6,384 nt of DNA from an uncultured bacterium (GCA_905214175.1 CAJMLD010000091.1:1-6384); one strand, 5' to 3'. Positions 1 through 6,218 are shown, counted from the stretch's first letter. Notes: a model not told the origin generated them from the sequence alone. Numbers and translations are program-made.

Positions 1-258
1 TGTCGCGTGGTCATGCCGCCCCTGCTCTACCGCATTGGCATGCCCACCTCTCACCGCCAGCTGGTCTTCGTGATCCTGGTGAGCGCCTACCTTGCGGCCG
101 ACATCTGGATGACGCTCGCGTGCTTCAACCGCAAGACCGCACGCGACGCCGGCGTGCCGGCAAGCAACGCCTTCGAGCAGTGGGTGGACGAACACTACAC
201 CGACGAGTTCATAGCCAACCGCTTCCAGAATCTCGTCATTGGGGGCGATGACGAGTGA
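1..258 (+). CDS. C-terminal end of a membrane protein, probably CmpB-type putative ABC transporter permease (5' end outside window)
   Basis: The reading frame is open from the first base and ends at TGA 256-258, so this is the last 85 or so codons of a larger gene; the GTG at 7 is probably an internal valine. The visible part holds one hydrophobic segment (LVFVILVSAYLAADIWMTLACF, roughly residues 22-43) followed by a charged cytoplasmic tail with Phe-Glu-Gln-Trp-Val-Asp-Glu-His-Tyr and then DEFIANRFQNL. A last transmembrane helix followed by a short amphipathic tail of the type 'DxHYxDEFxxxRFxN' is what I recall for CmpB-like 'putative ABC transporter permease' proteins (PF06541) of Firmicutes and Coriobacteriia; the function of that family is not settled. 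The stop overlaps the GTG start of the cysteine desulfurase (GTGA), so the two are likely cotranscribed. Family assignment is tentative because most of the protein is missing. Confidence 0.5.
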   Translation, partial: CRVVMPPLLYRIGMPTSHRQLVFVILVSAYLAADIWMTLACFNRKTARDAGVPASNAFEQWVDEHYTDEFIANRFQNLVIGGDDE

Positions 259-1502
259 CGCTTGCCGAGACAGCAGAAAGGCCATCAGCTCCCATGTGCG
301 ACGTCTACCTCGACTACGCTGCCGCCACGCCGCTCGACCCCAGGGTCCTCTCGGCAATGGAGCCCTACCTCACGCGCTGCTTCGAGAACCCCTCCGCTCC
401 GTACGCCCGTGCCCGTGTGGCGCGCGACGCCGTGGAGCGTGCGCGGGTGGACATCGCGCACCTCATGGGCGCCAAGCCCGACGGCATCACCTTTACCGCT
501 GGCGCCACCGAGGCAAACAACCTCGCTTTTGCGGCAACGGATGACGGCGTGGTAACCGACGCCGCCGAGCACGAGTCCGTCCTCGCCTGTGCCCGGGCAC
601 GCGAAGCTGTTGTGGTGGGCGTGGGCGCCGACGGCCGCGTTGACCCGGATCGGCTCTGCGCGGCCATTGGCCCCGCTACGCAGCTCGTCTCGGTGGAGCT
701 CGCAAACGGCGAGGTGGGAGCCGTGCAACCCGTGCGCGAGATCGCCCGTGGGGTTGCCTTGATTCGCGAGCGTCGGCTGGCGGAAGGCAGCCGCGTCCCC
801 CTGTGGCTTCACACGGACGCCTCCCAGGCGGCAGGCTCGCTCTCGTGCAACGTGACCTCGCTGGGGGCAGACCTGGTGACCCTCTCCGCTGCGAAGGTCT
901 ATGGCCCCAAGCAGGTGGGCATCCTCTGGGCAGGCGAGGGCGTGCGGCTGCGGCCGCTGATCCTTGGCGGTGGCCAGGAGGGCGGCGTGCGCTCTGGCAC
1001 TGAGAACGTTGCCGGCGCGGTGGGGTTTGCTGCCGCTCTGGCGCTTGCGCAGGACTGCCGTGGTGAGGAGTGCCGTCGCGAGGAGGCGCTGCGCTTGCGG
1101 CTCGTGCGAGCCCTTGCGGCCGAGTTTCCCGGCATGGTGGTCTCGGGGCCGAGAAGCCCCAAGCACCGCCTTCCCGGGCTTCTCCACGTGAGCTTCCCCG
1201 GCCTCGAGGCGCGGCGCCTGGTGGTGCTCCTCGAGCGGCGCGGGGTCTCGGTGGGGACGGGCAGCGCCTGCGCCGCCAGCCGCATGCGCGAGAGCCACGT
1301 CCTGCATGCCATGGGGCTGCCCCCGGAGGTCTCGGCGGGGAGCCTACGCATCACGATGGGCCGACCCACCAGCGCAGACGACATCGACTATGCCGCAGCG
1401 CAGATTGTGGCCGCCGTTCGCGCGGAGATGGCCCGTACCGGCCTCACCGATGATGACATGCTCACTCGCGCCGGGGGCGCTGCCGTGGGGAGGCGACGCT
1501 AA
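255..1502 (+). CDS. Cysteine desulfurase (NifS/IscS class V aminotransferase family), likely sulfur donor for MnmA
   Basis: PLP enzyme that converts L-cysteine to alanine and holds the sulfur as a cysteine persulfide in the cytosol. Family landmarks in order (numbered from GTG 255): YLDYAAATPL near 18-27, ATEANNL 84-90, His106 in AEHESVL (ring stacking on PLP), Asn151 in ANGEVG, HTDASQ 186-191 with Asp188 and Gln191, PLP-binding Lys214 in SAAKVYGPK, RSGTENVAG 246-254, and catalytic Cys339 in TGSACAAS. Length 415 aa is near the usual 380-400. Oddity: the His that normally precedes the PLP lysine (S-x-H-K) is Ala213. The start is unsettled. GTG 255 overlaps the upstream stop (GTGA) and suits translational coupling. 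ATG 294 gives MCDVYLDYAAATP, the normal family N-terminus, with AGAAAGG at 275-281. The stop TAA shares its last base with the mnmA ATG, which points to a dedicated MnmA sulfur donor like Bacillus YrvO (inference). Confidence 0.93.
   Translation: MTLAETAERPSAPMCDVYLDYAAATPLDPRVLSAMEPYLTRCFENPSAPYARARVARDAVERARVDIAHLMGAKPDGITFTAGATEANNLAFAATDDGVVTDAAEHESVLACARAREAVVVGVGADGRVDPDRLCAAIGPATQLVSVELANGEVGAVQPVREIARGVALIRERRLAEGSRVPLWLHTDASQAAGSLSCNVTSLGADLVTLSAAKVYGPKQVGILWAGEGVRLRPLILGGGQEGGVRSGTENVAGAVGFAAALALAQDCRGEECRREEALRLRLVRALAAEFPGMVVSGPRSPKHRLPGLLHVSFPGLEARRLVVLLERRGVSVGTGSACAASRMRESHVLHAMGLPPEVSAGSLRITMGRPTSADDIDYAAAQIVAAVRAEMARTGLTDDDMLTRAGGAAVGRRR
1487..1493 (+). promoter_or_regulatory. 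Ribosome binding site of mnmA inside the end of the desulfurase gene
   Basis: GGGGAGG lies 8 bases before ATG 1502. It sits in the last codons of the desulfurase gene, and the two genes share the A of TAATG, so translation of mnmA is probably coupled to termination of the upstream gene. Confidence 0.7.
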
Positions 1503-2593
1503 TGGGCGAGAAGGTCTTTCTCGGCCTCTCCGGAGGCGTCGACTCCGCGCTCTCGGCCGCGCTTCTCGTCGAGCAGGGCTATGACGTCACGGCAGTCTAC
1601 ATGCGCAACTGGTCGCGCGACCTGCCGGGATACCGGTGCCCCTGGGCAGACGACCTTGCGGACGCCGAGCGCGTTGCCGTGACGCTAGGCATTGAGCTCG
1701 AGGTCTGGGACTGCGAGGAGGAGTACCAGCGCACCGTCGTGGACTACCTCGTGGACGCCTATGCGCACGGCCTCACGCCCAACCCCGATGTGATGTGCAA
1801 CCAGACCGTCAAGTTTGGCACCTTCGCCGCCCGTGCCTTCGCACGCGGCGCGGACCTCATTGCCACGGGGCACTACGCCCGCGTGCGCCGTGACGCCGCG
1901 ACGGGTGCCACGCAGCTCCTGCGCGCTGTGGACGAGCACAAAGACCAGACCTACTTTCTCTGGCGCGTAGGGGAGGAGGCCTTCTCGCGCACGCTCTTCC
2001 CTGTGGGCGACGTGCACGACAAGGCCGAGGTGCGCCGCATGTGCGCCGAGAGGGGCTTGGGCGTGGAGTCCAAGCCGGACTCCGACGGCATCTGCTTCGT
2101 GGGACCCGTGGGCATTCGCACCTTCCTCCTGGACACGCTTGAGCGCCGTGCTGGGGACATCGTCGAGTGGGAGACGGGTCGCGTCCTGGGACATCACGAT
2201 GGCGCTTTCCTGTTCACGGTGGGCCAGCGCAAGGGGCTCGACCTGGGCGGCGGCCCCGCTCGCTATGTGGTCTCGACGGATACTGAGAAGAATGTGGTCT
2301 ACGTGACCGCCAACCCGGCCTGCCCCGGCCTCTGGTGCACGCAGCTCGACCTCTCCGACGTGCATTGGATTGCTGGCGAGCCGCCTTCGGACGGCACCTA
2401 TCTTGTGAGGACGAGACACACGGGCGAGCTTCGAGAGGCGCGCGTGGAGATGCGTGGCGCCGGACGTGCCCGCGTGAGCTTCCCCCAGCCGGTACGCACG
2501 GTGGCGCCGGGGCAGTCCGCCGTCATCTATGGGGGTCTCGTCTGCCTGGGCGGAGGAATCGTGGAACCAAACCCGGTGGCCTATAATCGATAG
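1502..2593 (+). CDS. mnmA: tRNA-specific 2-thiouridylase MnmA
   Basis: Cytosolic enzyme that activates U34 of tRNA-Lys, -Glu and -Gln with ATP and inserts sulfur to give 2-thiouridine, supporting accurate decoding. Seen in the 363-aa protein: the PP-loop ATP site SGGVDS (10-15); MRNW at 34-37 and the DLADAERVA segment at 51-59; NPDVMCN with catalytic Cys99; ATGHYARV (121-128); KDQTYFLW (147-154), a tRNA/ATP contact motif; DSDGICFVG with the second catalytic Cys198; TVGQRKGL (239-246) leading into the central domain; and a C-terminal beta-barrel ending near 355. Both cysteines needed for the persulfide/disulfide mechanism are present, and length matches the family (about 360-370). The neighbouring cysteine desulfurase probably supplies sulfur directly. 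No TusABCDE genes are visible here. The last codons contain the TATAAT box of the next gene. Confidence 0.97.
   Translation: MGEKVFLGLSGGVDSALSAALLVEQGYDVTAVYMRNWSRDLPGYRCPWADDLADAERVAVTLGIELEVWDCEEEYQRTVVDYLVDAYAHGLTPNPDVMCNQTVKFGTFAARAFARGADLIATGHYARVRRDAATGATQLLRAVDEHKDQTYFLWRVGEEAFSRTLFPVGDVHDKAEVRRMCAERGLGVESKPDSDGICFVGPVGIRTFLLDTLERRAGDIVEWETGRVLGHHDGAFLFTVGQRKGLDLGGGPARYVVSTDTEKNVVYVTANPACPGLWCTQLDLSDVHWIAGEPPSDGTYLVRTRHTGELREARVEMRGAGRARVSFPQPVRTVAPGQSAVIYGGLVCLGGGIVEPNPVAYNR
2582..2587 (+). promoter_or_regulatory. Possible promoter -10 box for the UPF0104-family gene
   Basis: A perfect TATAAT overlaps the Tyr-Asn codons at the very end of mnmA. A transcript starting near 2594 would have a leader of about 69 bases before GTG 2663. 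No convincing -35 is seen: the best is GTGGAA at 2561-2566 with a short 15-base spacer, matching TTGACA at three of six positions. No terminator hairpin is evident after mnmA, so read-through from the mnmA operon is also possible. Codon usage alone could produce this hexamer by chance, though it is rare in such GC-rich sequence. Confidence 0.35.
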
Positions 2594-2652
2594 ACTAGCT
2601 CTTGTGATGTAGTCGGTCGACGCCCACGGCGCTTGCCTGGGACTGGCGGGTC

Positions 2653-2657
2653 GGAGG
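2653..2657 (+). promoter_or_regulatory. Ribosome binding site that fixes GTG 2663 as the start
   Basis: GGAGG lies 5 bases before GTG 2663. The earlier in-frame TTG at 2633 has no purine-rich sequence before it (the preceding bases are CGCCCACGGCGC), and an in-frame GTG at 2657 overlaps the motif itself. Confidence 0.65.
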
Positions 2658-2662
2658 TGTTT

Positions 2663-3997
2663 GTGGCAGAGGACGCCGATAAGAATGTCCCTGCGGCGCA
2701 GAAGCGCCCCAAGGCTCCAAAGCCACAGGTCGTTGGTGCCAAGGTGAGTCCCGCCAAGCCTAAGGCAAAGGTCGGTGCTGGGGCCTCCACCAAAGCTCGC
2801 GCCGCTGCCACTGGCGCTGGCGCCAAGGTCAAGTATCGTGTTAACGCTGCGAAGGCGGTCTCGGCCAAAGACCGCGAAGCCGACAAGCAGAGCATGGGCC
2901 AGGTGCGCAAGAGCCTGGTGTTTCTCGGCATTGTCACGCTTGCCTATCTGGCATACCTCATCTTTTCCGGCCAGATGGATGTGTTTCTCAGCAGCCTTGC
3001 GCAGGTCGACAGCTCGTGGATGCTGCGCGGCGCCCTCTGCTACCTGGTCTACTACGTCATTGGCGTCTCTGCCTACGTGCTTTCGGTTGTCGCAGACCCC
3101 AAGTCTCCCGTGGGCGTTCGCGACCTCATGAGCGTGGAGGCCGCCGGCGTCTTCTTCATGAACCTCACGCCCAACGGCATGGGTGCCGCGCCCGCGCAGA
3201 TCTACCGCCTCACGCGCTCGGGCCTCTCCGTGGGCGGCGCTGGTGCGCTCCACTCCACGCGTTTCATCATGTACGAGGCGGGCGAGGGCATCTTTGCGGC
3301 CATCATGCTCATCTTCCGGCTCGACTACTTCCTGGACTCCTTTGGCGACTTCATCATCATTGGCATCCTGCTCTTTGCCTTCAAGATCCTGGAGTGCGTG
3401 GCGCTCTTTGCCATCTGCGCGTACCCCAAGTTCTTCTCGAGCATTGGCAACTGGGTGCTGCGCTTTGCCAACAAGCACGGTTGGGTGAAGGACTACGACC
3501 ACTGGTACCAGGTCGTGAACAACCAAATCATGGAGTTCTCCGACGGCTTCAAGTCTGCCGCCAAGAACAAGGGAGACCTCGTGGGCGTGCTGGTGCTCAC
3601 GCTGCTGCAGCTGGGCTGCCTCTACGCGCTGCCGTGGTTTGTGCTCAACGCCTTTGGCAAGGAGGCCGACCTTGTGACCTGTCTGGCGTCTGGCTCGATG
3701 CTCGAGCTTCTCACCTCGGCCATCCCGCTGCCTGGCGGCACCGGCGGCGCCGAGGGCGGCTTCGCGCTGCTCTTTGGCAGGATGTTTGGCGCACAGGCCT
3801 CCGCGGGCTTCGTGCTCTGGCGCGCCATCGAGTACTTCCTGCCCACGCTGTGTGCGGCGCCGCTGCTGGGCCTGCGCTCGACGAGCGGCGAGAGCATCAA
3901 CCACCGCTTCAGGCGCTATGGGATGCGGCTGCGCAGGCTCTTCTCGCGCAGGGGTTCAGGCAAGGGCTCCGGTGGCATCAAGATCACGTTTAAGTAG
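2663..3997 (+). CDS. Polytopic membrane protein, LPG_synthase_TM/UPF0104 family, with basic Lys/Ala/Pro-rich N-terminal tail
   Basis: Predicted 444-aa integral membrane protein related to the transmembrane half of lysylphosphatidylglycerol synthase (PF03706), a family that includes lipid flippase-type proteins and parts of glycan-synthesis systems; the substrate here is unknown. The first 80 residues are hydrophilic and basic, rich in Lys, Ala, Pro and Gly (AQKRPKAPKP, SPAKPKAKVGAGA, TGAGAKVK), and are probably disordered and cytosolic. Membrane segments follow near 85-102, 120-144, 158-170, 205-220, 229-253, 306-331, 338-355 and 380-403. Family hallmarks are FMNLTPNGMGAAPAQIYRL (165-183) and the Gly-rich IPLPGGTGGAEGGFALLFG (354-372), which matches the usual 'P-x-PGG-x-GG-x-E' signature. 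The C-terminus (414-434) is Arg-rich. The soluble aminoacyl-transferase domain (PF09924) of full MprF is absent, so lysyl-PG synthesis is not expected. GTG 2663 is chosen over TTG 2633 because of GGAGG at 2653. Confidence 0.85.
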   Translation: MAEDADKNVPAAQKRPKAPKPQVVGAKVSPAKPKAKVGAGASTKARAAATGAGAKVKYRVNAAKAVSAKDREADKQSMGQVRKSLVFLGIVTLAYLAYLIFSGQMDVFLSSLAQVDSSWMLRGALCYLVYYVIGVSAYVLSVVADPKSPVGVRDLMSVEAAGVFFMNLTPNGMGAAPAQIYRLTRSGLSVGGAGALHSTRFIMYEAGEGIFAAIMLIFRLDYFLDSFGDFIIIGILLFAFKILECVALFAICAYPKFFSSIGNWVLRFANKHGWVKDYDHWYQVVNNQIMEFSDGFKSAAKNKGDLVGVLVLTLLQLGCLYALPWFVLNAFGKEADLVTCLASGSMLELLTSAIPLPGGTGGAEGGFALLFGRMFGAQASAGFVLWRAIEYFLPTLCAAPLLGLRSTSGESINHRFRRYGMRLRRLFSRRGSGKGSGGIKITFK

Positions 3998-4000
3998 CGA

Positions 4001-4033
4001 AGCGGCGGCGAGCATAACAAAGCGGCGGGGAGC
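4001..4033. repeat. Short direct repeat overlapping the terminator left arm
   Basis: AGCGGCGGCGAGC (4001-4013) and AGCGGCGGGGAGC (4021-4033) match at 12 of 13 positions, 20 bases apart. The first copy, with A4000, gives AAGCGGCGG (4000-4008), which can also pair with CCGCCGCTT (4049-4057), giving an alternative larger hairpin. Confidence 0.55.
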
Positions 4034-4057
4034 GCACGTTGGCGCCGCCCGCCGCTT
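4020..4057. terminator. Hairpin between convergent genes, likely rho-independent terminator for the minus-strand dehydrogenase
   Basis: AAGCGGCGGG (4020-4029) pairs perfectly with CCCGCCGCTT (4048-4057), a 10-bp GC-rich stem. Inside the loop GCGC (4032-4035) can pair with GCGC (4042-4045) to lengthen the structure. Read on the minus strand, the stem is followed by TTTGTTAT, a T-rich tail fitting termination of the dehydrogenase gene that stops at 4083. On the plus strand the tail (CTGTGCTACC) is not T-rich, so termination of the gene ending at 3997 would be weaker or depend on the stem alone. Confidence 0.75.
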
Positions 4058-4082
4058 CTGTGCTACCTGCGATCGCGCAAGG

Positions 4083-5027
4083 CTACCAGGAGACCTTGGC
4101 GATGTTCTCCTCGATGTGCTTGCAGCTTGCCTGCCAGCGCTCCTGTTCATGTGGCGTCATGGTGGGGACGATGACCTTCTCGACGCCGCGTGCGCCAATC
4201 ACGCAGGGCAGCGACGCATAGTGGCCCGAGACGCCGTAGACGCCCTCGACCAGGGTCGAGACGGGCGTCACAAGCTTGGTGTCACCTAGGATGGCGGCAA
4301 TGATGGCTGCGGTCCCGTTGGCGATGGAGTACTCGGTGCAAGCCTTGCCCACCATGGTGATGTAGCCTCCGCGCACGGCCTGCATCTCGAGCGCATCGCG
4401 GTCGAGGGCGATGCCCGTCTGTGCCTCCAGCTCCTCGGGCGTGAGACAGCCAAAGGTGACGTGCGACCAGAGCGCGAACTCCGAGAACCCATGCTCGCCG
4501 AGCATCCATGCGTTGATTGATGCCTGGTCAAGGCCGGTCGCACCCGCAAGGGCATGCTTGAAGCGCGCGGAGTCGAGCGTGGTGCCAGAGCCAATCACGC
4601 GCCGCGGCTCGCAGTTGGCGAGGTCGCGTATCTCGGTGGCAATCACGTCGTTGGGGTTGGAGACGCTCACCCAGATGCCCGTGAAACCGGCGTCCTCGAT
4701 GCGACGGACGAACGTCTTGGGCTCCTCGACCGTGAGGACAAGCTCGCCGTCGCGGTCGGTGCGGGAGGCGTCCACGTGGCCCGCGGCGTTGACGATGATG
4801 TCGCACGTGGCAAGCTCCTCGTAGTCCACGTCGCACTCCACGATGCGTGCGGGGCGGGGATAAAAGCTCATGGCGTCGAGAAGGTCGTTTGCCTGCGCGC
4901 GGCAGAGCTTCTCGTTGGTGTCTGAGAGGCGAATCTCGTCTACGAGGCCCTGCGCGAGCAGCGCGTTTGCGAGGTGTGCTCCCACGTGGCTGCAGCCGAT
5001 GATGCCGATGGTCCTGTGTGTTGCCAT
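4083..5027 (-). CDS. NAD-dependent L-lactate/L-2-hydroxyacid dehydrogenase (LDH/MDH family)
   Basis: Cytosolic oxidoreductase of 314 aa, probably reducing pyruvate or another 2-oxoacid with NADH to the L-2-hydroxyacid, which regenerates NAD+ in fermentation. Seen: the N-terminal Rossmann nucleotide loop IIGCSHVG (9-16), Asp36 at the end of strand 2 (prefers NAD over NADP), DLLDAMSF (48-55), Arg92 in TDRDGEL, Asn124 in SNPND, Asp152 and Arg155 in TTLDSARF, and catalytic His179 in LGEHGFSEFALWS. These match the family proton relay (Asp/His) and substrate-binding arginines. Two oddities: the loop reads G-C-S-x-x-G, not G-x-G-x-x-G, and the position that is Gln in lactate and Arg in malate dehydrogenases aligns to Asp86. 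Overall it looks most like LDH or L-2-hydroxyisocaproate dehydrogenase; the exact substrate is unproven. GAGGAG (5036-5041) lies 8 bases before the ATG. Confidence 0.85.
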   Translation of the reverse strand: MATHRTIGIIGCSHVGAHLANALLAQGLVDEIRLSDTNEKLCRAQANDLLDAMSFYPRPARIVECDVDYEELATCDIIVNAAGHVDASRTDRDGELVLTVEEPKTFVRRIEDAGFTGIWVSVSNPNDVIATEIRDLANCEPRRVIGSGTTLDSARFKHALAGATGLDQASINAWMLGEHGFSEFALWSHVTFGCLTPEELEAQTGIALDRDALEMQAVRGGYITMVGKACTEYSIANGTAAIIAAILGDTKLVTPVSTLVEGVYGVSGHYASLPCVIGARGVEKVIVPTMTPHEQERWQASCKHIEENIAKVSW

Positions 5028-5066
5028 GCTCTGCGCTCCTCGTGTGGCGGTTGACTCTTGCGGCCT

Positions 5067-5096
5067 ATTGTCTCACTGGGCGGCGTCGCCTGTCAC
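5067..5096 (-). promoter_or_regulatory. Likely promoter of the dehydrogenase gene
   Basis: On the minus strand GTGACA (5096-5091, five of six to TTGACA) is followed after 18 bases by GACAAT (5072-5067, four of six to TATAAT). Transcription would begin near 5060, giving a leader of about 33 bases that includes the ribosome binding site GAGGAG (5041-5036). The -35 box lies inside the last codons of the upstream DUF389 gene, so the dehydrogenase can be expressed apart from it. Confidence 0.42.
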
Positions 5097-6218
5097 AAAG
5101 CGTACCTGGTCCACGTTGGGAACGTGCACGCGCACGAGCGCCTTGGCGCGGTCCTGTTCGTCTTTGGAAAGCGTTCGGCTACTAGTGACCGTTGCCACGA
5201 TGCGCTTGGTTGGCTGAGAAGGACTGGCGTCAAAGTCGTACTCCGTGCCCACGGAATACCGCTCGACTTCGGGCTGGACTGCCTTCAGCTCCTGCGTTGT
5301 GAGGGCCGTCTCGTACTGGTCCGAGGTCTGGGAGATTGTTGCGGTGGTATCGGCTGAGCTCTTGGTATGCTGCCGGATCGTCTCCTGGACAACGCCTGTG
5401 GTCACCATGAGGCAGGGGATCGCAAAGACAAGCGTCCCGATGATGACATGTCTGCGCAGCCGATGCGAGATGGCAACTGCCTCCTCGCTCTCCTGCGGAG
5501 TCACCACGCCGTCGTCGTTGATGTCTCTGTGGAGCGGCGCGTGAAGGAGGAGCAGCACGACCTCGGCGGCGAGTGCGATGAAGACCACGTTGACGCCAAA
5601 CTCGTAGAGGGCACCGGCAAAGCGCGGAAGGCTCTGGAGGGCAATGCCGTAGCCGGCCGAGCATAGGGGTGGCATGAGGGCGGTTGCCACGGCAACGCCT
5701 GCGATGAGGGTCGACGGCTCCTGCTTGCGGGAATTGCCCAGTCCGCCCGCGAAGCCGCCGGCAAGTGCGATGAGCAAGTCCCAGATGGTCGGCGTCGAGT
5801 TGTCGAGAAGCGCGCTGGTCTCGTAGGGGATGGGTGTGAGAAGGAAGTAGATGGTCGAGGTCGCGAGGCAGATGACCATCTGAAGTGCGAGTCCAGCGGT
5901 GGCATGTCGCAAAAGGCGCATGTCAGCCGTCGCGATGGCGAAGGAGATGGCCAGCACCGAGCCCATGAGCGGGCAGATGAGCATGGCTCCCACGATGGCC
6001 TCGGTGGAGTCTGTGTTGAGGCCAATCGATGCGATGAGCATGGCAACTATGAGGATGCACATGTGCGTGCCGTCGAGCTTCGAGCCGCCTACGAAGCGCT
6101 TGCGGATCTGCGGCCAGGATGCGCGGCCTTCCCGCACGTCAAAGGCACGCCTGAGCCCTGCGAGACCTCGATGGACCCAGCTTTCGTTGGAACCGGCTGT
6201 TTTGCTTTTCTCGGCCAT
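5073..6218 (-). CDS. DUF389-family (TIGR00341-like) integral membrane protein with an inserted EF-hand-type loop
   Basis: Membrane protein of 381 aa. Family signatures: EAIVGAMLICPLMGSVLAISFAIA around 73-96 and VAVATALMPPLCSAGYGIAL (175-194), both typical of DUF389 (PF04087), a family with no established biochemical role. Membrane segments are near 53-68, 74-97, 107-128, 144-162, 170-193, 206-226 and 256-277. The first 50 residues are hydrophilic and basic. Between segments six and seven lies D232-x-N-x-D-G-x-V-x-x-x-E243, a full 12-residue EF-hand calcium loop. Residues 278-381 form a hydrophilic C-terminal region (Thr/Ser-rich, then a beta/alpha pattern such as RIVATVTSSRTLSKDEQDRAKALV), probably a folded soluble domain. 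Start ATG 6218 follows GGGGG (6230-6226, 7 bases away) and AGGAAG (6237-6232, 13 bases away). It precedes the dehydrogenase by 45 bases on the same strand; no functional link is evident. Confidence 0.85.
   Translation of the reverse strand: MAEKSKTAGSNESWVHRGLAGLRRAFDVREGRASWPQIRKRFVGGSKLDGTHMCILIVAMLIASIGLNTDSTEAIVGAMLICPLMGSVLAISFAIATADMRLLRHATAGLALQMVICLATSTIYFLLTPIPYETSALLDNSTPTIWDLLIALAGGFAGGLGNSRKQEPSTLIAGVAVATALMPPLCSAGYGIALQSLPRFAGALYEFGVNVVFIALAAEVVLLLLHAPLHRDINDDGVVTPQESEEAVAISHRLRRHVIIGTLVFAIPCLMVTTGVVQETIRQHTKSSADTTATISQTSDQYETALTTQELKAVQPEVERYSVGTEYDFDASPSQPTKRIVATVTSSRTLSKDEQDRAKALVRVHVPNVDQVRFVTGDAAQ

Noticed and set aside
7..9. GTG at 7 as the start of the first gene
   Set aside because: The frame is open to the window edge, no ribosome site can be seen, and the visible protein looks like only the last membrane helix and tail of a larger protein.
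285..1307. Minus-strand open frame of 340 codons opposite the desulfurase
   Set aside because: Shadow of the desulfurase frame; the product is rich in His, Ala, Gly and Arg with no motif or ribosome site.
2633..2662. Earlier TTG start for the UPF0104 gene
   Set aside because: No ribosome binding site before it, while GGAGG stands 5 bases before GTG 2663.
1685..3904. Very long minus-strand open frame of 739 codons
   Set aside because: It lies opposite mnmA and the UPF0104 gene, both with clear family motifs, and crosses their intergenic gap. Its product is low-complexity, His/Arg/Ala/Glu-rich and without recognisable domains, as expected for an antisense frame in GC-rich DNA.
3016..3993. Plus-strand open frame of 325 codons in another frame of the UPF0104 gene
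   Set aside because: Arg/His/Leu/Ala-rich shadow without membrane pattern or domain; the true frame carries the LPG_synthase_TM motifs.
4554..4925. Plus-strand open frame opposite the dehydrogenase
   Set aside because: Antisense shadow; the minus-strand frame has all LDH/MDH catalytic residues and a good ribosome site.
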